A DNA stretch of 64,000 nucleotides from an uncultured Phaeodactylibacter sp. (GTDB lineage: Bacteria > Bacteroidota > Bacteroidia > Chitinophagales > Saprospiraceae), in the NCBI GenBank assembly GCA_913057245.1, contig CAJXNH010000013.1, positions 31,933 to 95,932 of the forward strand, in the 5' to 3' direction. The notes under the pieces are model-generated. The model was not told the DNA's origin. It made no database searches and saw only the letters and a program-made list of their open reading frames with translations. Every line of letters begins with the position of its first letter. Position 1 is the stretch's first letter. The position numbers and the translations under genes were made by a program. This document shows, one piece after another, positions 24,223 through 32,882 of the stretch.

Positions 24223-24318
24223 GTCTCTGTATCAGATTATAACAAGATAACTCTAAGCCGTAAAAAAGGTTTTCTTACATGGAGCTTCCCCATTTGCCTG
24301 GGGGACTTTGGAATCAAA

Positions 24319-24360
24319 TAAAAAGCCCCGGATCAAAGCGTAATGATCCGGGGCTTTTTA
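24319..24360 (-). terminator. Intrinsic terminator of the DUF1573 gene, bidirectional
   Basis: Perfect 17-base arms (24319-24335 and 24344-24360) around an 8-base loop contain GGATCA/TGATCC cores and A/T tails on both sides. The hairpin lies about 20 bases past the stop at 24382. Confidence 0.9.
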
Positions 24361-24381
24361 TTTATTAAATCAGGCGAGGTT

Positions 24382-24855
24382 CTACTGATTGTTGAACATA
24401 TTGCCTTCGTTAGTGGGAAGCCCGGCAGGTTCCTCCGGCTTTTTAGTTACTTCCCCTTTGATCGTCAGCATTTGCTTTTCATCACCGGCGTTAGTCGTCA
24501 GGGTTACGCGCTTGGTAAACTTACCGAGGCGGTTCGTGTCGTAGCGAACTTTAATTTCGCTGGTTTCGCCTGGCGCAATTGGCTCCTTTGGGTATGTAGG
24601 CACGGTACAGCCACAGCTGCCCTTGGCATGCGTGATGATCAGAGGCTCTGTGCCCGTGTTGGTAAACTTGAATACACGGTAAGGGTCAGATCCCTGCTCA
24701 ATCGTACCGTAGTCTACAGTTTCAGTTTCAAAAGACATCTGAGGACCTTCTGCAGCTTCTTCGGCAGCAACCGGAGTGGCAGCAGCATCGTTCTGACTGA
24801 AGCTTACAGTAGCTACCAGGGCCAGCAGCGCTAATACGGAAAATACTTTCTTCAT
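24382..24855 (-). CDS. DUF1573 secreted protein
   Basis: This 157-residue protein has a signal peptide (MKKVFSVLALLALVATVSFSQ), an acidic Ala-rich linker, and an Ig-like DUF1573 domain from about residue 45. The domain shows DYGTIEQGSD, FKFTNTGTEPLIITHAKGSCGCT, IAPGETSEIKVRYDT and KRVTLTTNAG. The CGC motif is typical. Such proteins are common exported or surface proteins in Bacteroidota with no defined activity. ATG 24855 is preferred over the GTG three bases upstream. A -7 box lies at 24903-24910 on this strand. Confidence 0.9.
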   Translation of the reverse strand: MKKVFSVLALLALVATVSFSQNDAAATPVAAEEAAEGPQMSFETETVDYGTIEQGSDPYRVFKFTNTGTEPLIITHAKGSCGCTVPTYPKEPIAPGETSEIKVRYDTNRLGKFTKRVTLTTNAGDEKQMLTIKGEVTKKPEEPAGLPTNEGNMFNNQ

Positions 24856-25155
24856 CACGTTATTCTTTTTTTTGATAGATCACAAATAAATTGGATGTGA
24901 CCCAAAAATACGGTTAATGCTACCAATATAAAAGCTGAACGGCTTACATTATGGTTAATGAGTTGTTAATCCATCCTTTAACAAGCGGTGTGGGCCAGTT
25001 CCGGAGCCGAACAAATGCAGGCTTTCTTTGTCTATTTTAGTAGGGTTTGTGCCAAATTTTTTGTATATTAGCAAAGCTAAAACCAAGTCCTTTGAAATTA
25101 AATTTTGCAAAAGCGCAAGATTAACCAAATTATAACCAGTATAACTGATAAAAGT
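24856..25155. other. Divergent intergenic region upstream of the E1 gene
   Basis: Apart from the -7 box for the minus gene, the plus side has TTTTTTGTATATTAG at about 25055-25069, similar to the TTTTTTG-TATATTG words near 4700 and 24050. It may be the promoter of the E1 gene. The in-frame TTG at 25105 is not a likely start. No other gene is seen. Confidence 0.45.
24903..24910 (-). promoter_or_regulatory. Possible -7 box of the DUF1573 gene
   Basis: The minus strand reads TATTTTTG, a match to TAnnTTTG, about 50 bases upstream of the start codon. No TTG lies 19 bases further upstream, so only half of the promoter is supported. TCACA and TGTGA words at about 24879 and 24896 flank it. Confidence 0.4.
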
Positions 25156-27561
25156 ATGCTAGACCATTCTTTCACCCGTGAATCTGCAAATTCAGAAGAC
25201 GGGCCATCCAGAGCATCAATTATCAAAGATTTTGAAATTTGCTGTATCAGCCGGGAAGCCAGCTTGTTAGCCCGCAAGGAAGTGCTGACCGGAAAAGCCA
25301 AGTTCGGGATTACCGGCGATGGCAAAGAGGTGCCTCAGGTGGCTATGGCCAAAGCGTTCCGCAAAGGCGACTGGCGCAGCGGGTATTACCGCGACCAGAC
25401 CTTTATGTTCGCCCTTGGCCTGGCAACGGTGGAAGACTTCTTCGCCCAGCTCTACGCCGATCCTGAAAATGACCCCTTCTCTGGCGGGCGTCAGATGAAT
25501 GGCCACTTCGCTACCCCTACCATCGATGACGAGGGCGAATGGCTCGACTTGCTCAATCATTATAATGTTAGCGCGGATATCTCCAGCACTGCCGGGCAAA
25601 TGGCTCGTGCGCTTGGGCTTGCCCTGGCTTCAAAACATTACCGGGTAAATGCAGAGGTCCTTAAAGGAAGCGACTTCTCTCAGAACGGAAAAGAAATCAG
25701 CTTTGTAACTATTGGTGATGCTTCAACCTCCGAGGGAATCTTTTGGGAAACCGTCAATGCGGCTGCGGTACAGCAGGTACCGCTTGCGATATCAGTTTGG
25801 GATGACGGATACGGTATTTCCGTGCCAATCGAGTACCAAACGGCTAAAGCAAGCATCTCCAGGGCACTTCAGGGCTTCCAAACCGAAGGTGATGATACCG
25901 GCCTGGATATCTATGTGGTCAAAGCCGGTAATTATCCGGAACTGGTGGAAACCTACATGAAAGGTATCGCCAAAATGCGGGAGACCCACCGCCCGGCGCT
26001 GTTCCATATCACAGAAGTCACTCAGCCACAGGGGCACTCCACTTCTGGTTCTCACGAACGCTACAAGTCAAAGGAGCGCCTACAGTGGGAAAAAGACCAC
26101 GACCCCATTCTGCTGATGGAGCGGTGGATGATCAAGGAAGGCATCTTCACAGAAGAGGAGGCGAAGAAAACCCGCAAGGATGCCAAAGCTTATGCTAAGG
26201 AGTGCCGCGACAAGGCCTGGAAAGCGGCGAACGCGCCAACCAAAAAGCGATTAAAGGACCTCAAAGCCGTCTTCGATCAAATTCCGGCGGATCATGGCCC
26301 CTGTGACGAATTGAAACAGGAGCTTGATCGCCTCATGCACCCGGTAGATGGGGAAGTCACCCAAGTTGCCCGCCGCATGCTTTACCAGATTATGGGTGCC
26401 GGGCTGGAGGTGGAAGCCGAACTTCGCAATTGGATTGAGCAATCTTATCAGCTGGCCCACAAGCATTATCATGCGCATTTGCATAGCAATTCGCCTCAGG
26501 CTGCGCTGAATGTACCGGTGGTGCACAAAGCGTTCTCTGATGAATCGGAAGTGAAAAATGGCTACGAAGTTCTCAATACTTTTTTCGATAAAAAGCTGGA
26601 GCAGTATCCGGAACTCTGTGCCTTTGGTGAAGATGTAGGTGATATCGGCGATGTAAATCAGGGCTTTGCAGGCATGCAGCAAAAATATGGCGAAGGCCGG
26701 GTCTTCGATACCGGTATCCGGGAATGGACCATCATGGGGCAGGCGATTGGTATGGCGATGCGTGGCCTACGCCCCATTGCAGAGATTCAGTACCTCGATT
26801 ACCTGATTTACGGGCTGGAGCCACTCATGGATGACCTGGCAACGGTACGCTGGCGCAGCAACGGTCAACAGAAAGCGCCGGCGATCATCCGTACCCGCGG
26901 GCACCGGCTGGAGGGTATCTGGCACGCTGGTTCGCCTATGGGTATGATTTTGAATGCCCTGCGTGGGATGTACGTGATTGTGCCCCGTGATATGGTACAG
27001 GCGGCAGGCTTCTACAACACCATTCTGCAGTCCGATGACCCCGCTCTGATCGTAGAGTGCCTCAATGGTTACCGCCTCAAAGAGCGCGTGCCGGATAATC
27101 TCGGCGAATACACCATTCCTTTGGGGGTACCCGAAGTGTTGCATGAAGGCCGGGATGTGACGCTGGTCACTTACGGCTCCTGCGTTCGCGTAGCACAGGC
27201 AGGGGTACAGTTGCTGGAACAGCAGGGCATTTCTGTAGAGTTGATCGATGCGCAGACCCTGCTGCCTTTTGATCTCGAGCACATTATCCTGGAATCCCTG
27301 AAAAAGACCAACCGCATTATTTTTATGGATGAGGATGTGCCCGGTGGCGCTACGGCATTCATGATGCGGGAGGTGTTGGAAGTGCAGGGCGGCTATCGAT
27401 ATCTTGACTCTGATCCGGTTACGCTTACCGCGCGTGCGCACCGCCCGCCCTACGGTTCCAATGGGGATTACTACACCAAGCCAAGCCCTGAGGATGTCTT
27501 CGAGCAGGTTTATAAAATGATGCATGAGGTGAACCCGGGCCGTTTTCCGGGAAAGTTGTAA
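25156..27561 (+). CDS. Branched-chain 2-oxoacid dehydrogenase E1, alpha and beta subunits fused
   Basis: This 801-residue protein unites both E1 subunits of the thiamine-diphosphate-dependent complex that oxidatively decarboxylates branched-chain 2-oxoacids. Residues about 25-370 are the alpha part: RSGYYRDQTFMFALG, GRQMNGHF, and the cofactor site GDASTSEGIFWETVNAAA (the usual third residue G is A here) with SVWDDGYGISVP. A charged helical linker (about 340-440) leads to the beta part (about 460-795): CAFGEDVGDIGDVNQGFAG, FDTGIREWTIMGQAIGMA, HRLEGIWHAGSPMGMIL, LVTYGSCVRVAQ and MDEDVPGGATAFM. The natural fusion is common in Bacteroidota. ATG 25156 begins a reasonable N-terminus. E2 and E3 genes are not in the window. 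Confidence 0.92.
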   Translation: MLDHSFTRESANSEDGPSRASIIKDFEICCISREASLLARKEVLTGKAKFGITGDGKEVPQVAMAKAFRKGDWRSGYYRDQTFMFALGLATVEDFFAQLYADPENDPFSGGRQMNGHFATPTIDDEGEWLDLLNHYNVSADISSTAGQMARALGLALASKHYRVNAEVLKGSDFSQNGKEISFVTIGDASTSEGIFWETVNAAAVQQVPLAISVWDDGYGISVPIEYQTAKASISRALQGFQTEGDDTGLDIYVVKAGNYPELVETYMKGIAKMRETHRPALFHITEVTQPQGHSTSGSHERYKSKERLQWEKDHDPILLMERWMIKEGIFTEEEAKKTRKDAKAYAKECRDKAWKAANAPTKKRLKDLKAVFDQIPADHGPCDELKQELDRLMHPVDGEVTQVARRMLYQIMGAGLEVEAELRNWIEQSYQLAHKHYHAHLHSNSPQAALNVPVVHKAFSDESEVKNGYEVLNTFFDKKLEQYPELCAFGEDVGDIGDVNQGFAGMQQKYGEGRVFDTGIREWTIMGQAIGMAMRGLRPIAEIQYLDYLIYGLEPLMDDLATVRWRSNGQQKAPAIIRTRGHRLEGIWHAGSPMGMILNALRGMYVIVPRDMVQAAGFYNTILQSDDPALIVECLNGYRLKERVPDNLGEYTIPLGVPEVLHEGRDVTLVTYGSCVRVAQAGVQLLEQQGISVELIDAQTLLPFDLEHIILESLKKTNRIIFMDEDVPGGATAFMMREVLEVQGGYRYLDSDPVTLTARAHRPPYGSNGDYYTKPSPEDVFEQVYKMMHEVNPGRFPGKL

Positions 27562-27583
27562 TGCACCTCAATGGCAAAAGCAT

Positions 27584-27628
27584 AATGCCCAGGTTCCGGG
27601 ATTTAACCGGAGCCCGGGCATTTTTTTT
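27584..27628 (+). terminator. Intrinsic terminator of the E1 gene
   Basis: Arms AATGCCC (27584-27590) and GGGCATT (27616-27622) with an inner CCGG/CCGG pairing are followed by eight T residues. The convergent ggt gene ends 17 bases beyond. Confidence 0.85.
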
Positions 27629-27644
27629 AACCTGAAGTATTTTC

Positions 27645-29354
27645 TCAATACCCCCGCGCATCATCATCCGGGTTACGGAAATCGCCCACCGCATGGAGCG
27701 TCCCGTCCTTGTCTTTTAGGATGGCTTTGATCACCGCCATGCGCTCAATTTCGCGGAAGGTATGCCCCATGGCCTTTAGCTCCGCCATCGTACTGTCGGG
27801 CAGAGCGCCACGCTCCACAAGGATTTCATCAGGCAGCCATTGATGGTGGAAACGGCCCGCATTGACCGCCTCCTCTAAGGACATTCCAAAGTCAGTAACA
27901 TTGGTGATGACCTGAAATACAGCCGTAATGATGGTGGAGCCGCCCGGCGCACCCAATACCATATACAATTGTCCGTCCCGCTCAACAATAGTGGGTGTCA
28001 TAGAGCTCAGCATCCGCTTTTGAGGAGCAATAGCATTGGCTTCAGCCCCCACGAGCCCAAACTGATTGGGTACGCCGGGTTTGGCGCTGAAGTCGTCCAT
28101 CTCGTTGTTGAGGAAGAAGCCACCGCCCCGCACCCATACCTTGGAGCCAAAGTTGGAATTAAGCGTTGTGGTGATGGCCACCGCCTGGCCTTCAGCATCT
28201 ACAACGGAGGTATGGGTCGTTTCAAAACTTTCCTTGAGCAATTTGAAATCTCCGGCAATGATATTGTCGCTTGGCGTGGCCCGGTTGAGGTCGAAGTTGG
28301 CCATCTGCCGGTCGAGGTAAGCCCGGCTCATTAGGGAGTCCATAGGCACATCGTAGAAGTCGGTGTCACCCAGGTGGGCTGCCCGGTCAGCGAAGGCCCG
28401 GCGCTCGGCTTCTACCATCAGGTGGACGGCTTCAGCGCTGTGAAAGGGCTTTTCATGCAGGTCAAAGGGTTCCACCATATTTAACATTTGCGAAAGCGCC
28501 ACCCCACCGCTGGAAGCCGGGGGCATGCTGATAACAGTATAGCCCCGGTAATTAGTACGGGTGGGCGTACGCCAGGCGGGTTCATAGCCCTGAAGGTCCT
28601 CCAGGGTGAAGATGCCGTTGCGGGACTGGGATTCCGCTACCATAGCCTCTGCTACCGGGCCTTCGTAGAATCCCCGGGCGCCCAGTTGCTGAATCTTGCG
28701 CAGGGTGCGGGCGAGAACCGGTTGCCGGAGGACGTACCAGGCTTCGAAAGTATCGCGGATGAAAGGGTTTGGCCCTTCGTTGTAGGTCCGGAAAGCCTCC
28801 TGGAAGCTATGGAGTCGCTCGGCTTCGGCGGGGGAGATGGGGTAGCCTTCTTCAGCCAGGCGGATGGCAGGTTCCAGCAGCGCCTCCCAGTCTTGCAGCG
28901 AACTATACTTTTTAAAGGCGGCTTCCATACCCGCTACCGTGCCAGGAATGCCCGCAGCCAGAGCATCATTGCGGCTCAGCCCTTCGACCACCTGTCCGGT
29001 GCTGTCGAGGTACATGTCTCGCTGAGCAGCCAGGGGCGCTCGTTCCCGGTAGTCAAGCGCATCCGTGGTGCCATCGGGCTGCCGGAGTACCATGAAGCCA
29101 CCTCCGCCCAGGTTGCCTGCCCTAGGGTAGGCCACTGCCATCGCAAACTGCACGGCGATGGCCGCATCTACTGCATTTCCACCTTTCTTGAGGATATCAA
29201 TGCCGACCTGCGTGGTGAGTGGGTGTGGAGATACCACGGCGGCTTCATTTGCCAGGGCCGTTTTTTGGGCAGCGTAGGGAGGAGCCTTGGTTTCAGAGCG
29301 GTTGCAGCTCCACAGCAGGACCAGAAAAAACAGTAGAAAAGTGTGGTTTTTCAT
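27645..29354 (-). CDS. ggt: Gamma-glutamyltranspeptidase
   Basis: This 569-residue precursor cleaves gamma-glutamyl bonds of glutathione and transfers or hydrolyses the glutamyl group. A lipoprotein signal (LLFFLVLLWSCNRS) places it outside the cytoplasmic membrane. The N-terminal chain has KKGGNAVDAAIAVQFAM, YPRAGNLGGGGFMV and DYRERAP. Autocleavage occurs before the nucleophilic Thr in ETTHTSVVDAEG. The small chain has TTTLNSNFGSKVWV, NNEMDDFS and SSMTPTI, the substrate-binding blocks. ATG 29354 is preferred to GTG 29363. The gene is convergent with the E1 gene and shares its terminator region. Confidence 0.94.
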   Translation of the reverse strand: MKNHTFLLFFLVLLWSCNRSETKAPPYAAQKTALANEAAVVSPHPLTTQVGIDILKKGGNAVDAAIAVQFAMAVAYPRAGNLGGGGFMVLRQPDGTTDALDYRERAPLAAQRDMYLDSTGQVVEGLSRNDALAAGIPGTVAGMEAAFKKYSSLQDWEALLEPAIRLAEEGYPISPAEAERLHSFQEAFRTYNEGPNPFIRDTFEAWYVLRQPVLARTLRKIQQLGARGFYEGPVAEAMVAESQSRNGIFTLEDLQGYEPAWRTPTRTNYRGYTVISMPPASSGGVALSQMLNMVEPFDLHEKPFHSAEAVHLMVEAERRAFADRAAHLGDTDFYDVPMDSLMSRAYLDRQMANFDLNRATPSDNIIAGDFKLLKESFETTHTSVVDAEGQAVAITTTLNSNFGSKVWVRGGGFFLNNEMDDFSAKPGVPNQFGLVGAEANAIAPQKRMLSSMTPTIVERDGQLYMVLGAPGGSTIITAVFQVITNVTDFGMSLEEAVNAGRFHHQWLPDEILVERGALPDSTMAELKAMGHTFREIERMAVIKAILKDKDGTLHAVGDFRNPDDDARGY

Positions 29355-29420
29355 TTTTGGCACGGTTGTTGGTATTAGTTAGATGTCATTGAAAAACGAA
29401 ACTACATCAAAATACTAAAA

Positions 29421-29669
29421 CACCGGAATATGGGCGCAGAATGCTGCGCCCGCGGTGAAAGGGCCAACTTCAAAAGGGATTATACCGGTGTAGCCCGTAT
29501 CCGTCATCTTTAGAATGGTAAGGAGAGCAGTGTGGGGCAAGATCACCTGCTACACGGGCTGCACTTTTCCCTTTGGAGCGTCAAGAATGTTTGTTTGTTA
29601 GTAGCCAAAGGGCTACTGGTTTACTGGCTTTTGGGTGCTGCCGCACAGTGTGCGAGCAGCACTTTTTTT
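29421..29669 (+). ncRNA. Candidate structured RNA with terminator, between two minus-strand genes
   Basis: A stem CACCG/CGGTG enclosing GGGCGCAG-AATG-CTGCGCCC occupies 29421-29456. A perfect hairpin AGTAGCC-AAAG-GGCTACT lies at about 29600-29617, and CCCTTTGG near 29570 could pair with the CCAAAGGG inside that hairpin, giving two competing folds. The segment ends with a strong plus-strand terminator (29635-29669). Both flanking genes are on the minus strand, so the terminator has no protein gene to serve. Promoter, exact 5' end and RNA family are unknown. Confidence 0.4.
29635..29669 (+). terminator. Intrinsic terminator without upstream gene
   Basis: GTGCTGC (29635-29641) pairs with GCAGCAC (29656-29662), with an inner GCAC/GTGC pair, and seven T residues follow on the plus strand. 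Confidence 0.85.
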
Positions 29670-29681
29670 ATTGGCAGCATA

Positions 29682-29712
29682 AAGAAAGGCAGTCCGCGGG
29701 TGCGAACTGCCT
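29682..29712 (-). terminator. Intrinsic terminator of the 29760-30566 gene
   Basis: AGGCAGT (29687-29693) and ACTGCCT (29706-29712) form a 7-base stem. On the minus strand the hairpin is followed by TTTCTTTAT, as expected for the gene ending at 29760. Confidence 0.75.
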
Positions 29713-29759
29713 GTGTAGTAGTGATTCCGTTCTAGATAGGTGAGCAATGCGCTCAATAT

Positions 29760-30566
29760 TTACTCTGCCGGGTCTTCCTGCAGGGTGAAGGTGCGGGTGA
29801 CCGGATTCAGCGGAGTGTCTACTTTATTGCCTTCGGCATCAACGAGGGTAAGTGTGATGGTGTTCTCACCCATCGGCAGGCCTTCGACGTAATAGGGCTG
29901 CCAGGTGTCGATCATATGGTCTTCGCCGTTGATGGTGGCTTTAACCATGTGGTCGGTGCCGAAGCCGGGTACGTTGACCGGGTAAAAGTCGAGCATGACT
30001 TTCTCCGTTTCCGCTTTGCCGGTGTAGGTGCCCTTGGGGCGGCTGTAAAACAGAATAGGCTCTTCAAAGTCCTCTAATGCCATAAAACTGTTGTCTTTGA
30101 TTGTTGCTTTTTGAGCAACATGGGCATTATCCGTCTTGATGCTCTCGTGGTAAGAGCGGGACAGGAAAGCTAGCATGTAGTGGTCGCCATCTTCAATTTC
30201 GTAGTCAAATTCGGCTTCGTATTTGGCAGCGTAGGGCTGGTCGTCGATAATCAGGTGGATGTGCTGGCCTTTAGCGCTGTTGGCGCACATTTTGGCACCT
30301 GCATCGGGGGTTTGCACGCCGAGTTGGTACGTCTCGCCACTGATCATAAAGTTGAATTTACCGTCTTCGAAAGTGACGCCCTCAATGGTCGCATCAGGGA
30401 AGGCTTGTGACTCGCTGAATGCGGTAAGGGTGTAGTTTTTAGCAGGTTCTGCTTCCACTGCGGTAGTATCGGCTGTGGAGGCTTCCGTGTCGCCGGTGTT
30501 GCCACCGCTCTGGCAGCTGGTAAAAAACAGGGCAAGCACAAATAACAGGCTTAGCGTTCTCATCAT
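29760..30566 (-). CDS. Putative lipoprotein of unknown function
   Basis: This 268-residue protein has a lipoprotein signal (LSLLFVLALFFTSCQSGG) followed by a Thr/Glu/Ala-rich linker. The remainder consists of two beta-rich parts. The first covers about 45-200 (TLTAFSESQAFPDATIEGVTF, HIHLIIDDQPYAAKYEAEF, HYMLAFLSRSYHESIK). The second, about 200-265, has GENTITLTLVDAEGNKVDTP. The HIHLIIDDQPY block is reminiscent of small domains that handle chloride or phosphate in related hypothetical lipoproteins, but I assign no function. A -7 box at 30599-30606 and a terminator at 29687 mark it as monocistronic. Confidence 0.8.
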   Translation of the reverse strand: MMRTLSLLFVLALFFTSCQSGGNTGDTEASTADTTAVEAEPAKNYTLTAFSESQAFPDATIEGVTFEDGKFNFMISGETYQLGVQTPDAGAKMCANSAKGQHIHLIIDDQPYAAKYEAEFDYEIEDGDHYMLAFLSRSYHESIKTDNAHVAQKATIKDNSFMALEDFEEPILFYSRPKGTYTGKAETEKVMLDFYPVNVPGFGTDHMVKATINGEDHMIDTWQPYYVEGLPMGENTITLTLVDAEGNKVDTPLNPVTRTFTLQEDPAE

Positions 30567-30598
30567 TAATCTGATTTTGGATTGATGTGTTAATATTA

Positions 30599-30606
30599 CA
30601 AAGGTA
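30599..30606 (-). promoter_or_regulatory. -7 box of the 29760-30566 lipoprotein gene
   Basis: The minus strand reads TACCTTTG, an exact TAnnTTTG, 33 bases upstream of the start codon. No TTG is found at the usual 19-20-base spacing, so the -33 half is not supported. Confidence 0.5.
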
Positions 30607-30709
30607 AGGGTTCTTTAGAACAACCGCTTTTCCTTAGACTTTAGAAGGATAAAAAGGTGGGCAAGGTTCAGATTCTTTCCTATTTTCAAACAGAAAAGCG
30701 ACCATCACT

Positions 30710-32830
30710 ATGGCTAACGATATCGTAGAACTGAAAGTAGAGGGCATGACGTGCAACAATTGCGCAGCCAGCCTAAACAAATTCCTGGAGCGTAAGGGAC
30801 TGGAGGAGGTGTATGTGAATTTCCAGACGAAGGAGGTGCGTTACCGGGAGACAGCATCGGGCATCGACCGGGAGAAAGTCCGGCAGGGCATCCACAAACT
30901 GGGCTTTTCGGTGGTGGATGAAGACAGCGATGCCAAAGGGCCCTGGTGGACACTGGAGCGTAAATTACTGATCAGTGCCATCTTCACTTTCCCGCTGCTG
31001 ATGTACCACTTCTTTATGATGGCTGGTGTAGAATTGGCGATTATGGAAAATTATTGGTTCCAAATGGCCCTCTGCCTTCCGCCTTTCGTGATCGGGTTCC
31101 TGCACTTTGGCCGCTCGGCCCTGGCGTCACTCAAGGGAGGCGTGCCCAATATGGATGTGCTCATCTTCGTAGGCAGCACAGCGGCTTTCATTTACAGCCT
31201 GGTGGGAACGCTGCTCTGGGAAGCCAATTATATTTTTTATGAGACGAGCGCTACGATTGTCACCTTGGTGCTGGTGGGCAACTGGCTTGAAAAGCGAGCG
31301 GTAGAGCAGACGACGACTGCGATTGGGGAGCTGACGAAGCTACAGGTGGAAACCGCCCGCAAAATCATGCCTTCCGGTACGGTAGTCACACTGAAGCGGG
31401 AAGAAGTCAAAGTGGGGGATACCCTGCTGGTGAACGAAGGCGACAAAGTACCGTTGGACGGTCAAATTCTGGAAGGAGACGCTGCAGTGGATGAGTCTAT
31501 GTTGACGGGCGAAAGCCTGCCGGTGAACAAGTCGGCTGGAGACCGGGTCATCGGGGCCTCAGTGGTCGTTGGGGGGACTATGAAAATGAAAGTGACGGCC
31601 GCGGGCCGGGATACGGTGCTAAGCCAAATGATAGAATTAGTGAAAACGGCTCAGCAGGACAAGCCAGATATACAGCGGCTGGCGGATAAAATCAGTGCCA
31701 TTTTTGTGCCGGTGGTGTTGAGCATTGCCCTGTTGACGCTGCTGCTGGGGCACTTCGCCTTTGGGCTGGCTTTCGGGCAGGCGCTGATGAATGCCATCGC
31801 CGTGCTGGTGATTTCCTGTCCCTGCGCAATGGGGCTGGCTACGCCCACAGCGGTAATGGTAGGCGTTGGCCGTCTGGCGAAGAACGGCATTCTGGTGAAA
31901 GGCGGGCAAACCCTGGAGGTTTTCTCCCGCGTTAAAAAAGTCGTCTTTGACAAAACCGGCACACTGACCACAGGCGATTTTCGCATTAAGCATATTGAGT
32001 ACCATCAGCCGGATGAGGCCCGGGCAAACGCCTTGATTTACAAGCTGGAGCAGCACTCTTCTCACCCCATCGCACAATCCCTCCTGCGGGAGATGGAAAG
32101 CCGGGTGAATGGCGTGGCAGTGGAGCTGCAGGAGGTAGAAGAGCTGAAAGGGCGCGGCCTGCAGGCACGGGACGAGCACGGGCATACCATTCGCCTCGGC
32201 TCTGACCGGATGCTGCCGCCGCAGGTCAACGGAGAGCCGGGGGCACTATACCTGGTGGAAAATGACACCCTCCTCGCGACCATTACTTTATCCGATGACA
32301 TCAAGACGGACGCAGCGGAGACGATAGCTTACCTGAAGTCGCAGGGTAAGTCTTCTGTGCTGTTAAGTGGTGATCAGGAGGCGAAAGTAGCCGAAGTCGC
32401 ACATACACTTGGCATTGAAGAGTACTACGGCGCTCAGCTGCCGGAACAAAAGCTGGAACGTATAGCGGCCCTTTCCGATCAGGTACCTACCGCTATGGTC
32501 GGCGATGGCATCAATGATGCCCCTGCACTGGCCAAGGCAACCGTTGGCGTCTCACTAAGCAACGCCTCCCAGGTAGCCATCCAATCCGCGCAGATCATCC
32601 TGCTGAACGGCAAGCTGGAGTACCTCCGCCGGGCCTTTGGTATCTCAGAGCATACGGTACTGACGATCAAACAGAATTTGTTTTGGGCTTTTGCCTACAA
32701 TATCGTGGCTATCCCGATTGCCGCTATGGGCTTTCTCAACCCCATGTGGGGCGCCCTGTTTATGGCATTTTCGGATGTGGTGGTGATCGGTAATTCCATC
32801 CGGTTGCGGTATAAGCGGATAAAAACCTAA
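30710..32830 (+). CDS. Heavy-metal P1B-type ATPase, copper-type
   Basis: This 706-residue pump exports monovalent copper or a similar soft metal from the cytoplasm. The N-terminal HMA domain has GMTCNNC (Cys15, Cys18). Eight membrane helices follow, with the transport site SCPCAMG (Cys370, Cys372), the phosphatase loop MLTGES, the phosphorylation site DKTGT (Asp414), HSSHP in the nucleotide-binding domain and [12 protein letters not shown]. The seventh helix has AYNIVAIP, as in copper pumps. In the eighth the usual MxxSS reads MAFSD, so metal choice is not fully certain. The DUF4249 gene follows 52 bases later on the same strand. Confidence 0.92.
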   Translation: MANDIVELKVEGMTCNNCAASLNKFLERKGLEEVYVNFQTKEVRYRETASGIDREKVRQGIHKLGFSVVDEDSDAKGPWWTLERKLLISAIFTFPLLMYHFFMMAGVELAIMENYWFQMALCLPPFVIGFLHFGRSALASLKGGVPNMDVLIFVGSTAAFIYSLVGTLLWEANYIFYETSATIVTLVLVGNWLEKRAVEQTTTAIGELTKLQVETARKIMPSGTVVTLKREEVKVGDTLLVNEGDKVPLDGQILEGDAAVDESMLTGESLPVNKSAGDRVIGASVVVGGTMKMKVTAAGRDTVLSQMIELVKTAQQDKPDIQRLADKISAIFVPVVLSIALLTLLLGHFAFGLAFGQALMNAIAVLVISCPCAMGLATPTAVMVGVGRLAKNGILVKGGQTLEVFSRVKKVVFDKTGTLTTGDFRIKHIEYHQPDEARANALIYKLEQHSSHPIAQSLLREMESRVNGVAVELQEVEELKGRGLQARDEHGHTIRLGSDRMLPPQVNGEPGALYLVENDTLLATITLSDDIKTDAAETIAYLKSQGKSSVLLSGDQEAKVAEVAHTLGIEEYYGAQLPEQKLERIAALSDQVPTAMVGDGINDAPALAKATVGVSLSNASQVAIQSAQIILLNGKLEYLRRAFGISEHTVLTIKQNLFWAFAYNIVAIPIAAMGFLNPMWGALFMAFSDVVVIGNSIRLRYKRIKT

Positions 32831-32882
32831 ACGCGAAAACTTCCCTGGATCCCTGTTGTTCTGCCAGCAGAAACTATGCTGC

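Larger units (their letters stand above)
23898..24318. other. AT-rich intergenic region with repeated TGTCACA motifs and an orphan terminator
   Basis: There is no open reading frame of note. TGTCACAAA at 23912-23920, TGTGACA at 23981-23987, GTCACAAAA at 24019-24027 and TGTCACAAAA at 24086-24095 repeat one short word. The plus strand ends in an intrinsic terminator at 24191-24222 with no gene before it, so a small RNA may be made here. Confidence 0.5.

Noticed and set aside
26767..27525. 252-codon minus frame inside the E1 gene
   Set aside because: It is antisense to the E1 beta part, which has full family motifs.
28488..29336. 282-codon open frame on the plus strand inside ggt
   Set aside because: It is antisense to an intact gamma-glutamyltranspeptidase and has no domain or signal of its own.
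29532..29735. 67-codon plus frame in the ggt upstream region
   Set aside because: It starts with GTG, spans a strong terminator and has no protein-like features; RNA structure explains the region better.
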